A stretch of DNA of 64,000 bases from Pleurodeles waltl. Taxonomy: Eukaryota; Chordata; Amphibia; Caudata; Salamandridae. Shown here one piece after another: positions 1 to 10,429 of this stretch; position 1 is the stretch's first letter, and each line of letters opens with the position of its first letter. A program made the translations under genes and the position numbers. The notes under the pieces were generated by a model that saw nothing but the letters and a program-made list of their open reading frames with translations, searched no databases and was not told the DNA's origin. The stretch covers positions 218,313,442 to 218,377,441 of the forward strand of contig NC_090450.1 of assembly GCF_031143425.1 (NCBI RefSeq), read 5' to 3'.

Positions 1-778
1 ACAGCGCTCTGTGTGCCAGCACAGATAGAGAGTAGGAACGCAAGACATGTTAGTAGAAACAGCACCTTTCTGCTCTCGTCCTCTAACACAATGCAGCACA
101 TCAGGTTGTCTTGCTGCGTTGTGTGACTTTTTAATATATCTACCATTTATGTCCATCTACAGCCCACTTTCTATTGCAGAGATTATTGAACCTTTTGTCA
201 CCTCAAACCTTTTCGACCGCTGTGAAATGAAAAAACTCCTCAGTGAATTCAACTAATTTTCAGCTCACACGGTGTACTGAAGCCATCCTGATGAGCATGA
301 GAAACTAATGAACATGAAACACCTTAACATGAATTCCTCACAAAAATGAAACACAATTTTGTCTGCTTCATGTTTGACCTGAAAGATGCCTTTGCGCCTT
401 TTTAGTTTTCCACTATTTGTCTGGATCAGAGTGCCTTGTTCACCATCATCATCAAAGTTAGTTTCCCCTGAAAGTGGAGCCACTGAATAGGTTCATGTAT
501 GGCCCACAGTCAACAAGATAACCCCTTCTTGGGTGGGCAACCATATTAGCTCTAAATGCACAAGGTGGGCTTAACTTCCCCAAGCCAGTAAACACCCTTT
601 CCCACATTTTTTTTTTTATTGTAGCTTACCAAGGTACCCTTTTAACTGTTTGCCTTTACTTTTACCTGTTTCTGTGTTCTTTTGGTTGTTTGCATATATT
701 CAAATTGTGAACTTCAAACGGTATGACCTTGAAACATCACAAATTTTGATAGAAAAATTATGATCCTCAGTTTTGTCA
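1..778. other. Unrecognised flanking sequence
   Basis: No gene, repeat family or coding similarity is recognisable here. The short open frames on both strands have no domain-like composition. The sequence is AT-rich and looks like ordinary intergenic or old repeat-derived DNA. Confidence 0.4.
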
Positions 779-784
779 GGTGAA

Positions 785-1126
785 GCTCCTCCCCTAGTGT
801 GGAGGAGCGTCTCCCTTTCCCCCCGTCAGCAGAAGCAGATGCAAGCCTTTTATAAAAAACAATAATAAACTATGTTTATTATCGCTTTTTGGTAAAAGAG
901 TGAGGCCAAAGGCTGTGATGTGCACTGAGGGGGAGTGCACAGCACTCCCCCTCACTGCGCATGTATGTTTGGCCAGCTATCTTGTGCACTGTGTTGCCGG
1001 GCTGGAGAGAGCAGGCACAGGCTTCATTCTGCCAGGGAGCACCCTGGCTGGGTGCTCCCACTCAATCCTGACGCTGCTCTGAGCAGTGTCAGGATTCGCC
1101 GCAGGGCAGGCTGGAAACCTGTGCCT
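785..1126. repeat. Cluster of adjacent near-perfect hairpins
   Basis: Four inverted repeats follow each other. 785-808 has 8-bp arms. 847-898 has arms of about 24 nt with a few mismatches. 904-938 pairs with 942-974 around the 3-nt loop ACA, including a perfect 12-bp core. 1011-1025 pairs with 1112-1126 and encloses two smaller hairpins, one of type GGGAGCACCC/GGGTGCTCCC and one centred on GCTCTGAGC. The arrangement resembles the hairpin-chain element at 60747-61326, but I could not find terminal repeats or a target duplication. The rest up to 1582 shows nothing I recognise. Confidence 0.6.
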
Positions 1127-1582
1127 GCAGGAGAAGAACAGCGCAGAGGTGACGGCCACAAAGATTCAGGTACTTAAAAAAAATATGTTATTAATTACCC
1201 CCTCACCACCACATCCACGCACGCCGCCCCCCCTCTAATTAGAACCGTGAGTCACTCCTGAGTTTTGTAGTGCATTGATCATGGTCAGCTAGTGATTGCA
1301 CAAATTGATTCTTGGAAAAAATTTAGAAGCTTTTCAGTAGTTTTGCAAATTTGTAATTTGGTATTGTGCCTTTCGTTGCCAGATTGTGCAAATGTTCATG
1401 ATAATCTTGTGATCACGAATGGTAAACGTTGTACATAAACAAATTTTACTATACTGTTCTACATGAATTTTTTATTTTGCATTGTTTATTGTGCATTATG
1501 TTGTGTATTTTCTGTATCAGTCGAGCTACCATTTGCTCTGTGAAAATATTTACAAGTTCTTGGGTTATTCTTTGAATATTAT

Positions 1583-1606
1583 GGCCCTCATTATGACATT
1601 GGAGGT
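1583..1606 (+). repeat. Left terminal inverted repeat of Harbinger A
   Basis: It begins GGCCCTCATTATGACATTGG and matches the left ends at 38592 (C) and 55497 (D), and the reverse complement of the right end of B (35424). The subterminal 290 bp, rich in CCGCC and CACACA motifs, is also shared by these ends. Confidence 0.85.
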
Positions 1607-1967
1607 AAGTACCGCTTACCGCCATGCTGACTGCCACCAACATACCGCAAACGTGGCAGTATACAGCTACGCATATTATGACACACACATAGAAATCTGC
1701 CACTATACAGACACACACACGTCTGCCACACCAAAGGTCAGTGATAAAATGGCGGAACTAAAACCCACACTGTTACGCTAACAGAAAGAAGCCCACAGCA
1801 TTATGACCCACGACTCACCACGGCGGACATTCAACCACGGTAAACCATTGGCGGTACATACTGCTGCGCTCAAAAACACACAACCTAACAAAACACCACT
1901 ACATTGGTCAATTTAAATAACACACACCTGCCATCCATACACACACCAAACCCACACACCCCACCAC

Positions 1968-1974
1968 TATAAAA
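1968..1974 (+). promoter_or_regulatory. TATA box of SANT-A, copy A
   Basis: A TATAAAA heptamer lies about 190 bp upstream of the SANT-A ATG. The same heptamer stands at the equivalent place in C (38976), D (55841) and inverted B (35029-35035), and an ATTGG/CCAAT pentamer lies upstream in these copies. Conservation in all four copies argues for a genuine polymerase II core promoter next to the left TIR. Confidence 0.7.
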
Positions 1975-2204
1975 CACACACCCACATTACCCACAACCCT
2001 TTATCACTACAAACAATTTACAGCAGTGAGAGAGACACGCCAGGAGCACCCACAGAACCAGAGACGAAGAACACCATCACCCATACACCATCCACGCACC
2101 TCACATCACACACCCGACACATCACCCTACACACCCACACACACACCACACACACACTACACCCATGGCACAACAAAGACACCTCAGGTTCTCAGAGGAG
2201 GAGG

Positions 2205-3045
2205 TGTTATTCCATTAATTGTGTTTGACCAATGACTTTGTGTTTCACCACTGCGCATATTAGGTGTTCAATGTTCATCAGGAGCACATTACATTCTGTG
2301 TTCAGATTTACTGCCTATTGGCTTTAACGTGGCATTAGACATTACATTTGTTATTTAAGTTAGCTGCCTATTGGCTTTAACGTGGAGTTAGACATTGCAG
2401 TTGAGACATTGCAGATGAGCTGTGTTTTTCCACATGGCAGACCAAGCTGTGTTTTTCAAATTGAATTCACACTAACCCATACGTGATAAGAGAGCGTATA
2501 TTTTGTGTTTACCTCTCAATCCAGCCTGGGAACGAGTGAAGTTTGTCGACTTGGCACCTCTCCAAACTTGTTTGGTTCCCACACTGAGCCAGCATTTTTG
2601 CTCTTAACGGTGTCCCTGGGCAGCAGCAAGGGGAAATTTTCCCGGACTTCAGTCAGGAGCGGACGTCAGCTGCCTGGCCTCCCGTTTGGGTGGAAAATCT
2701 CTTTCTCACAGTTGAACAGGAGTCATCACCTTGCAGGCATGAGAAGGATGACGAGCAGTGATAGGCCCTACGGTGATGCAATTTTGACTTTTATTCTTTG
2801 CTTTGAAGTTACGCTATAACATAATCACATGTATTTGCAGTGTACATTGCAATTGAGAAGTACTTTGATATATTTTGCTTTCATTGCTGCGACTACTTTT
2901 AAACGTGTGCTTCCAACCTACTAATCTCGTCTTTCAGGAACCTCGTGGTGAAGTAATAATAATATATGTCTTCTTTAAACTAAGAAGTGCATTCCAGAGA
3001 AGTTTTGTCAGCTCGGTCACAAGATAAGAGAAGGAAAGCAAAACA
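2205..3045. mobile_element. Solo LTR, 841 bp, inserted in SANT-A exon 1
   Basis: It starts TGTTATTCC and ends AAAACA, with the usual TG...CA termini, and is flanked by an exact 5-bp duplication GGAGG (2200-2204 and 3046-3050). Leaving out the LTR and one duplication restores the SANT-A frame across the site (SEEEV continuing into RDMVE), as in copies B, C and D. Inside, a block of about 33 bp containing CTGCCTATTGGCTTTAACG occurs twice (around 2311 and 2366), like duplicated upstream LTR elements. No internal retroelement genes remain. I cannot decide between an endogenous retrovirus and a Gypsy-type origin. Confidence 0.85.
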
Positions 3046-3401
3046 GGAGGTAAGGGACATGGTGGAGAAAATCATCCATATAGAGCCACAGCTATTTGGA
3101 TCACAGGTGCAGCAGACATCCATTGCAAGGAAGATTGAGCTATGCCGGAGAGTTGTGAACAGGGTCAACACCGTGGGACAGCACCCCAGAACAAGTGATG
3201 ACATCAGGAAGAGGTGAAACGACCTACGGGGGAAGGTGCATTCCGTGGTTGCAAGACACCAGATTGCTGTACAGAGGACTGAGGGTGGACCCCCACCTCC
3301 TCCCCCACCTCCTCCCCCACAACTAACAACATGGGAGGATCCAGTCTTGGCAATCATGCATCCTGAGGGCCTGGCAGGAGTAGCAGGAGGACTGGATTCT
3401 G

Positions 3402-3752
3402 GTAAGTCAAATCTTTACTACTTTTACTCCCCCTACCTGCATGCCATTACATATCCCCACCCCTACCCTCACCCTCACCCTCACCACCCCACAACCTCAC
3501 ATACAGCCCACCATCACAACCCACCCCTCCCAGTACCCAGCACTGCATGCAACACCAATGCATGGACACCACTCACAGCCCTGCATGGACACCCATCACC
3601 ACAGCATGCACACTAGTGACAATCACTTTGTCAACCAAATTACAACTCACACAAGCCAAAGCTGCCTTGGTAATAACAACCATAGAGGGAAACATATCCA
3701 TGCATAAGATTTCACACGCAGTAACAATAATACTGCATTTACATCCCCACAG
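3402..3752 (+). other. Intron of SANT-A, copy A, with a CCCTCA microsatellite
   Basis: It is bounded by GTAAGT and CCCCACAG, which also bound the homologous introns in C and, in altered form, in B and D. It contains a short run of CCCTCA-like units near 3462-3486 and is otherwise pyrimidine- and CA-rich. Confidence 0.7.
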
Positions 3753-4741
3753 GACCCCTCACAACGTCACAGGAGAGGAGGTGCCAGCAGCATGGCCCAC
3801 AGTGATGACAGCAGCTCTGCACGCCTGGATCAGGATGACCAACCTGGCCCATCAGGGATCTCTGGACAGTTGGTTACCCAGGCACAGTCCCATACCACCA
3901 CAGAGCCTCCCCCTCAGGAAACAACAGCACAGCACCCACCCAGCGGGCCCATACCACTGTCCCCCGGACACGTCAATCAGCAGTGTGTCCACCACTACAG
4001 GGACCCCAGGCAACCCCAAAAACACAGGATGATCAGCGACCTTGGGTCAGTGGCAGGCGGGAAAAGGTTCAGGGGACAGAGGCACAGGACAACAGGGAAG
4101 CTGGGAGGACTGCTGTGCGACGGGGGAGGACAGGCCCAGGGAACCGACTCTCCACAAGGCACTCACCAACATCCTGGGAGCATACCACCATTCCCAGGAG
4201 ACATGGGCCAGATACTGGCCAAGTTGCAGGAGACCCAGCGGCTGCAGGAGGGACAGTACCTGGGGATCAGGGAGGACCTGAAGGACATCCACACCACCCT
4301 GGTCACCATTGCAGGGGTGCTGGCAGACACGGCCAACACCATGAGTGAGGCAGTGGCACACCAACGGGCCCCTGACACTAGCCACACTGATGAACAGCCC
4401 TCCACCTCCGCTGACGCTAGTGAACAGGAGGCCCCACCACAGGAACAACAGACCACCAGCAACCCACCCCCTGCAGAAGGAGAACCACCCCACAAATGGT
4501 CCCTGCGATCCCGGCGGAAGCCAGAGAACATTGCCAAGACCCCTGCCAGGAAATAAGACTCCCCTGATAGTCACCCTTGTGTCCCACTATGTCACCCTGT
4601 CCTCCTTGAACAGACACTGCTCCACTTCCTATGCCCCCTTGGACAGTGCACCTGTGATACCAATAGACTGAACCCTATAATGGACATTCCCCCACCATGA
4701 GCCCAGCCCATTGCACATCCCCATTTACTTCTCAGCACTGA

Positions 4742-4747
4742 AATAAA
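4742..4747 (+). terminator. Polyadenylation signal of SANT-A
   Basis: AATAAA lies about 190 bp after the SANT-A stop, within GAAATAAACACC. The same signal follows SANT-A in C (40879-40884) and, inverted, in B (near 25279). The 290 bp between here and the transposase stop at 5035 holds nothing else recognisable. Confidence 0.7.
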
Positions 4748-5417
4748 CACCTTTGGAGAAAAAAAAGTATGGAGTATGTCAAATGATTTAAGGATGTAGT
4801 TGTTTAACAATCTGTAGACATTGCCAATAGACTGTACAGTGCTGTATACATAGTTATGACCTGTAATGTGCTGCAGTCAATACACCAGGAGCCACAGGAT
4901 GGCACAAATATCTGCAAATAGACATGTTAAAGGGTACAATAAGTGGCCTTTGTAGTGGGAACAGCAGCCAGCCAGAGAAAATTCACTTCACAAAACAGCA
5001 ATGGAAGGTGAGGTTACAGTGTCTTACCTGTGTGTCACTGGAAGTTCTGTTGTATTAAAGTTGTTCTGTTGTCAACATCCTCTTCCTCGGACTCCTCTTC
5101 GTCACTGTCCACAGGCTCCACCGCCACCACATGACCATCTACAGCCTCATCCTCCTGCAGAAAAGGCACCTGGAGTCTCAAGGCCAGGTTGTGCAACATG
5201 CAACATGCAATGATGATCTGGCAGACCTTCTTGGGTGAGTAGCAAAGGGATCTACCTGTCAGATGGAGGCACCTGAACCTGGCCTTCAGGAGGCCAAAGG
5301 TGCGCTCAATGATCCTCCTTGTTCACCTAGGTGCCTCATTGTAACGTTCCTCTGCCCTTGTCCTGGCATTCCTCACTGGGGTCAGTAGCCATGAGAGGCT
5401 GGGGTAACCACAGTCAC

Positions 5418-5516
5418 CTACAAATATCAGGGGATAGCTGTTATTCAGACACTCACCCTTAGGGCCAACCCCACACCCATATACCAACATACACTGGGTG
5501 GGGACCATGGGCTCAC
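5418..5516 (-). other. Transposase intron 2, copy A
   Basis: On the minus strand it starts GTGAGC after CTAATAG and ends TTTGTAG before GTGAC, so the spliced product reads LIGDCGYP. The same intron is present in C, D and B (with a changed donor in B). It explains the extra in-frame residues between WLIG and GDCGYP when the genomic frame is read through. Confidence 0.75.
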
Positions 5517-6093
5517 CTATTAGCCACACCCTGTGCCTCTGGAGTTGAGCCATCACATATGGGATGCTGCTATTCCTCAGGATATAGGCATCATGCACAG
5601 ACCCAGGATACTTTGCATTCACATGGGAGATGTACTGGTCCACCAGGCACACTATCTGCACATTCATAGAGTGAAAGCTCTTTTGATTTATGAACACCTG
5701 TTCATTTCTCCGGGGGGGGCAAAGGCAATATGTGTACCATGAATAGCACCAATGATGGTGGGGATATGTCCCAGTGCATAGAAGCCAGCCTTCACTGTGG
5801 CCAAATCCTACACCTGGGGGAAAACGATGTAGCTGCGCATGTGTTTCAGTGGGCAGACAACTCTGGTCAGCATGTTTGAGAACATAGGCTGTGACATCCC
5901 TGCTGCCATGGCCACTGTCACTTGGAAGGAGCCACTTGCCAAGAAATGAAGCACTGATAGGACTTGCACAAGAGGGGGGATCCCAGTGGGGTGACAGATA
6001 GCAGAGATCAAGTCTGTAGGTGAGGATAATGTGCCTGTCCTCCATTTTTGCCAGGTCCACCAGGGGTCTGTTCACGGGGGATGTCTCCATCTC

Positions 6094-6562
6094 CTATTCA
6101 TCTGCAGCGGTTGAAGTCCAGGGTGAAAAACGGTGAGCAGATGGTCATATTCAAACATATACTCAGAGTAAAATGCCTTGCATGTTGTGTCAGAAACAGT
6201 ATGTTTACGTGTAGTTCCGTAAATGTGCCTATGTCTGCTGTGACGCTGTTATGTACCATGGCCTGCCACCCCTGAAATGGCGGCCGCCTGACCTGTGTGG
6301 AGGGACAAGTGGAAATGAGGTATTTCTGCTGAAGTTGTGCACCGTTGCGGGCGGCGGTCGACGGCTGCCGTGCAACACCTCATTGGTTATCACTGGGCCC
6401 TATGGTTTCCAGTAGCCAATGGTGATGTATGCCGGCGGTGACAGTGCGCACGGCCGCGGACATGACTGCCATTTTCTATCTGTTCACTCACTTGATACCT
6501 GACCTTCAACAGAAGAGGACCTACACTGCTAGAGCTGCTGTGACGTGTGTCTGGAAGCAACC
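6094..6562 (+). promoter_or_regulatory. SANT-B promoter region inside transposase intron 1
   Basis: This 470-bp stretch separates the acceptor of transposase exon 2 from the SANT-B ATG. It is GC-rich and has an ATTGG at 6382-6386 and CCAAT at 6416-6420. Inverted copy B has ATTGG at 23566 and CCAAT at 23590 and 23600, and D has ATTGG at 62173. Conserved CCAAT boxes with no TATA box suggest a separate promoter for SANT-B. In copy C this region and SANT-B exon 1 are deleted. Confidence 0.55.
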
Positions 6563-8473
6563 ATGGCTCGAGTGTCTGGGGAAAGAGCCCCTGCCTTCAC
6601 TTCAGAGGAGTTGGAGAGACTGGTTGATGGGGTCCTACCCCAGTACTGTTTACTTTATGGTCCTCCCGACCAACAGGTGAGTACACTGTGAGCACAATGC
6701 TTGGGGCAGGAATGCATGGAGTGCTGTGTGTGTAAGCCTTGTGTAAAGGGGGGCTGGCTGAGGGATCCTGGGCAGAGTGCTGCATGTATAGTGGTCAATG
6801 TATGTGCGTAAGGGGATGGGAGGGTTATGGTGGGCCATAAGTGTAACAGGCCAGACGGTATGACTAATACCTTTTTCTATGTATCTTTTTCTGCAGGTCA
6901 GCGCCCATCAGAAAAAGGGTACTTGGCGTGCCATCGCCAAGGGCGTGCGGACCCTTGGGGTCTTTGACAGGCGGAGCACCCGCTGTCGCAAACGGTGGGA
7001 GGACCCGCACCGCTGGGCAAGGAAGACGGCGGAGGCCCAACTGGGTGTGGCCTCCAAACGAGGAAGGGGTTCCCGTCATACCCAGACCCCTCAGATGTTG
7101 CGCATCCTGGCGGTAGCCTATCCGGAGTTGGATGGGTGCTTGAACGCATCACATCAGCCTCAAGGAGGTGAGCACAGTTTCTGAATCAGAAAATTGTGCA
7201 TGTTGAGGTATCATCTGGGTGGGGGATGTGGGTCTGTGGGTACCTCTAGGTTAGAACGAACATGGCCGGGTAGGTTCCATGATGGGCAGGGTCTGAGGCA
7301 CGCCAACACCCAAAATGCTAGTGGGGATCCACTACTGGGCAGGGTCCTGTGGGTTTCAGGTGTGCTGCTATTGGCGTTTGGTATTGTACTCCATTGCCTG
7401 TTGAATAGCATAGTAAGTGGTAGCGCATGGCCTCGTGCATAGGGCTGTTCCCTGAGTGTTGTGTACGCCAACGGTGGTGTTGTTGCTGATATTGACCAAG
7501 TTTATCCTCTGCCCCTCCCCCTTTTTGTGTTGTCACCCTGTCCTTGTGTGCATTAGCATCATCTGGCGGAAGAGCAGAGACACCGGCGACGGAGGGCGCT
7601 GCATCCCACATGGCCCATGAGGCCGAATCCACCGACGGTGAGGGGACCAGTGGGACGGAGGGTGAGGGAAGCACCATGGCAGAGACTGGAGGGGACAGTT
7701 CTGACAGCGACACCTCCTCCGATGGAAGCTCCCTGGTGGTGGCGGACAGCTCTGTGGCCACCCCAACTGCAGGTACAGCGGCCACCCCCGTACCAGCTGC
7801 CCTCAGTGAGGAGTCCATTGACCTCCTGGGATCCATCTCTGTTGGGCAGTCAACCATAGTAAATGCCATCCAGGGTCTGGCAGGGCATTTGCTACAAACA
7901 AATGCATTCCTGGAGGGAATTCACTCTGGCGTGGCAGCCCAACAGAGATCATTCCAGGCTCTGGCCAACTCCCTGATGGTAGCCATTGTCCCTGTCTCTA
8001 GCGTCCCCCCTCCAACTTCCTCTAGCCAGTCCCATTCCCCTCAACCCCAACCTATCCCAAGCACACATTCAGATGAGACAACACGCAGACGTGGTCCAGG
8101 CAAACACAAGCACCACACTTCATCCCACAGGCACTCACACAAGCACCATCCAGATGCAGACACACCAACAACCACTGCCTCCACTGTGTCCCCCTCCTCC
8201 TCGTCGTCCACCTGCCTCCCAGTAGCGTCTCCACTCACATCTGCATGCACTACATCCTTATCCACTACCTCCATCACCCTCACGCCTATCACTACATGCC
8301 TCTCACTGGCAGTCACCACCCCCACATCTATGCACACGTCCCCTGTGTCCTCTCCCACTGTGTTTGTGCCCCCTCCTCCCAAAGTACACAAATGCAAGCA
8401 CTCAGACACCCTACAGCCATCCACCTCACAACAGCATCCAGCCCATGCACCTGCACCCAAACACAGCAGATAG
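6563..8473 (+). CDS. SANT-B: second Myb/SANT-like protein, intact in copy A
   Basis: There are three exons: 6563-6676 (114 nt), 6897-7167 (271 nt) and 7557-8473, with donors GTGAGT and GTGAGC and acceptors CTGCAG and CATTAG. Joined, they form one uninterrupted frame of 433 codons. Exons 1 and 2 make a trihelix/Myb-like domain (FTSEELERLVDGVL, W.AIA..VRTLGV, RCRKRWEDPHRW). Exon 3 begins ASSGGRAE, is acidic and Ser-rich, has a helical stretch (ESIDLLGSI, IVNAIQG, QQRSFQAL) and a His/Pro/Ser/Thr-rich tail. D has the same exon 1 and B the same exon 1 and 2 lengths. It probably binds DNA at the transposon ends or partners the transposase; that is inference. The stop at 8471-8473 (TAG) replaces CAA in C, so the original protein was probably longer. 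Confidence 0.72.
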
Positions 8474-9500
8474 ACACCTCCTACCACCACTCCTTCTTCC
8501 TCCACTCCCAAACGTTCACCCTCTTCCAGCCCCAGTGTCCCTAAAACGCTTTTACTCTCCACCCTTGACCTACTCCCTGCCCCTCCCCCAGTCCTTCACT
8601 TAGGGCCAGGGTGGACAGGACCCAGGCTAGCACCTCAGCCACCCAGTCCAGGGCCACTGTCATTTCTGCAGCCACTACAGTTGTGAGAGGCTCCGTGAAG
8701 ACACCCGTCCACATAGCCAGTGTGCCTGCACCAGCTGCCAAGGGCAGAAAGGGAGCACCAGCTGCCCAATCCATAAAGGCACCACCACCTGGCAGAAGCA
8801 AGGAGGCATCACCAGCTGCCAAATGCAAAGAGGCACTATCAGCTGGCAGAAGAAAGGAGGGACCACCAGCTGCCAAATGCAAGGAGGCACCACCAGCTGG
8901 CAGAAGCAATGAGGCACCACCATCTGGCAGAAGCAAGGAGGCACCACCAGCTGCCAAGGGCAGGAAGGGAACACCAGCTGCCAAGGGCAATGACAGAGGC
9001 ACAGACGGCGCAGGCAGGATGGATATGGAGCCTGGTGCTGGAACAGCATGTGAGAAAACAACACCAGCCATGGCACTTCAGCCGTCGGAGGCAGCAAGGA
9101 AAGGGCCGGAGCCTCCCCCCACCACTGGCAGCACCGCCGCCAGCACCGCCACCTGCACCATACCTGCACCACTGCCAGCACAACTGCCAGCAACAGCAGC
9201 CCCAGTGGGCAGCCGCCCGAGGCTGCAGGGGAAGGGCTGGAGCCTCCCCCCACCACTGGCAGCCACGACACTAGCACCATGCCAGAACCACCACCTGCAC
9301 TGCCACCTGCCCTGCCAACTACACCACTCCCAGCAGAAGCAGCCCCAGTGGGCAGCCGTCTGAGGCTGCAGGTGAAGGGCTGGAGCGTCCCCCCACCACT
9401 GCCAGCCCCGACACCAGCACCGCCACTGCCACTACTGAGCAGCCGTCACCACCGGCGGGCAGTGTGTAGTTGTGCCTCCATGGGCTGTAGTGCATCCTGG
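8474..9500 (+). pseudogene. Former C-terminal tail of SANT-B, Lys/Pro/Ala repeats
   Basis: Similarity between A, B and C continues past the stop of SANT-B in A. Shared landmarks are a VPK(K/T)(F/L) block and a TQ.STSA motif. In A the frame then carries imperfect repeats of the type GRSKEAPPAAK over about 8740-8990, then a longer Pro/Ala-rich repeat near 9090-9400. The composition resembles a basic linker-histone-like tail. No domain is recognisable. Whether A still translates this region depends on the TAG at 8471. Confidence 0.5.
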
Positions 9501-9555
9501 CCCCTGCAAAAACTGTAGGTGTGACACCCAGGTGAGAGACTGTGACCTGGCACCC

Positions 9556-9915
9556 TCCAAGATCTGCATCACTGGGCATAAGGCCCCCTCAAGAACCAGT
9601 GGAAGAAGGCATCCACTCACCCCGTCCTTGCCAGGATGAAGCACACTGGGCACAATGCCCCCTCCAGAACCAGTGGAAGAAGCCATCCACTTGAGATACA
9701 GTGCCTTTGCACTCCCCAGGACCAAACACTGGGCAAACCACCCACTATAGAGACTGTAGCTTTGCATTCCCCAGGACCAAGCAGTGGGCAGACCACCCAC
9801 TTGAGAGACAGTGGCTTTGCACTCCCCAGGACCATGCAGTGGGCAGACCTCCCACTTGAGAGACTGTGGCTTTGCACTCCCCAGGACACAGTGCTGGTCA
9901 TGTGGCCCCCTCCAG
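9556..9915 (+). repeat. Minisatellite downstream of SANT-B, copy A (unit about 55 bp)
   Basis: Units built around CTTTGCACTCCCCAGGACCA and CCCACTTGAGAGACTGTGG repeat about four times with a 55-bp period from about 9713. They are preceded by two copies of a longer unit containing GCCCCCTC.AGAACCAGTGG. The same core words occur at the equivalent place in B and C, with other unit lengths. Open frames across it are by-products of the repeat. Confidence 0.75.
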
Positions 9916-10346
9916 GAGCAGAGGCATTGTACCATCTTCCGGCTGAGGTGCCCCCCTTGCCCTTTCCCCTGAGGTGCCTGTGTATTTTCAACCTGATGCC
10001 CTAGCAGTGTTGTCTCTGTATTGAGACAGGAGTAAGATGTGGCCTTGAACTATGTTGTATGGCCCTGTGGGCCACGGACATTTTGGACTGGGCAGTGTCC
10101 CTCAATTTGTATATATTGCAGATACTGTTTTGTGCTTTGAGGACGTATTTATTGAAATTTATATTATTACACTGACTTTACTCACTTCCTTTTGTCCTTG
10201 TGTTATTCCTGAGTGGTACGGTGTGTATGTAATGTTGTTGCATCTGTTAGTGTGTATGGTATTGAGGGTGGGGGTGGGGGTGTTGCGTGTGTGTGTCACT
10301 CTCTTTTTCCTCCATCCCTCCCTTGTGTGCTGGGTGCGGTACTCAC

Positions 10347-10429
10347 CGTGGTAGTCTTCGCCGCCGTTCGTGTTCCTGGTGTAGGAGGAGGTACACCAGC
10401 ACGGGTAATACTTGTAGTTCCGGCTCCAT
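10347..10429 (-). other. Proposed transposase exon 1 (83 nt)
   Basis: It reads ATG at 10429 to the GTGAGT donor at 10341-10346 on the minus strand. B (19462-19544) and C (45834-45916) have the same 83-nt exon with the same ATG, donor and M(E/D)PELQ start. B and C have TGA where A has CGA in the arginine run, a typical methyl-CpG decay. The two-base overhang fits exon 2. This is the main evidence that the transposase gene spans the element. Confidence 0.7.

Larger units (their letters stand above)
2165..4556 (+). pseudogene. SANT-A: Myb/SANT-like DNA-binding protein, LTR-disrupted
   Basis: Exon 1 begins at the ATG at 2165 (MAQQRHLRFSEEEV) and ends at the GTAAGT donor after 3401. Exon 2 starts after CCCCACAG at 3753 and ends at TAA 4554-4556. 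The N-terminal part is a Myb/SANT-like domain of the NAIF1-type family (EPQLF, IARK.EL.RR, RKRWNDL-like block), followed by a proline run. Exon 2 ends in a predicted helical segment (MGQILAKLQETQRLQEGQY) and a basic tail ending PARK. Homologous Harbinger partners bind transposon ends and help import the transposase; that role is inferred here. Defects: an 841-bp LTR inside exon 1, TGG-to-TGA near 3214, and a frameshift at the start of exon 2. It is convergent with the transposase. Confidence 0.82.
5035..10429 (-). pseudogene. HARBI1-like transposase, copy A, three exons, frameshifted
   Basis: Exon 3 is 5035-5417, exon 2 is 5517-6093 and the proposed exon 1 is 10347-10429. Exon 3 carries GD.GYP....LLTP and RAEERYNEA, then the RFRCL...GG.L.YSPKKVCQII block and ends QNFQ. 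Exon 2 carries SFHSMNVQ, SVHDAYILRNSS and RHRVWLIG. These are PIF/Harbinger DDE transposase motifs. Exon 1 codes for MEPELQVLPVLVYLLLHQEH and an arginine run, ends two bases into a codon, and the acceptor AATAG|GAGATGG completes it as Arg, giving RRWRH. The consensus would be about 360 residues, close to HARBI1 length. A deletion after YRLDL, several frameshifts and an early stop make this copy defective. SANT-B lies antisense inside intron 1. Confidence 0.83.

Noticed and set aside
3462..3486. Telomere-like CCCTCA run
   Set aside because: It is short and imperfect, is not the TTAGGG repeat, and lies in an intron; a microsatellite.
8041..8562. Minus-strand frame opposite SANT-B exon 3 (Gly/Val/Glu-rich)
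   Set aside because: It is antisense to a frame supported by splice sites and by copies B, C and D; the composition mirrors the CAC/TCC-rich sense strand.
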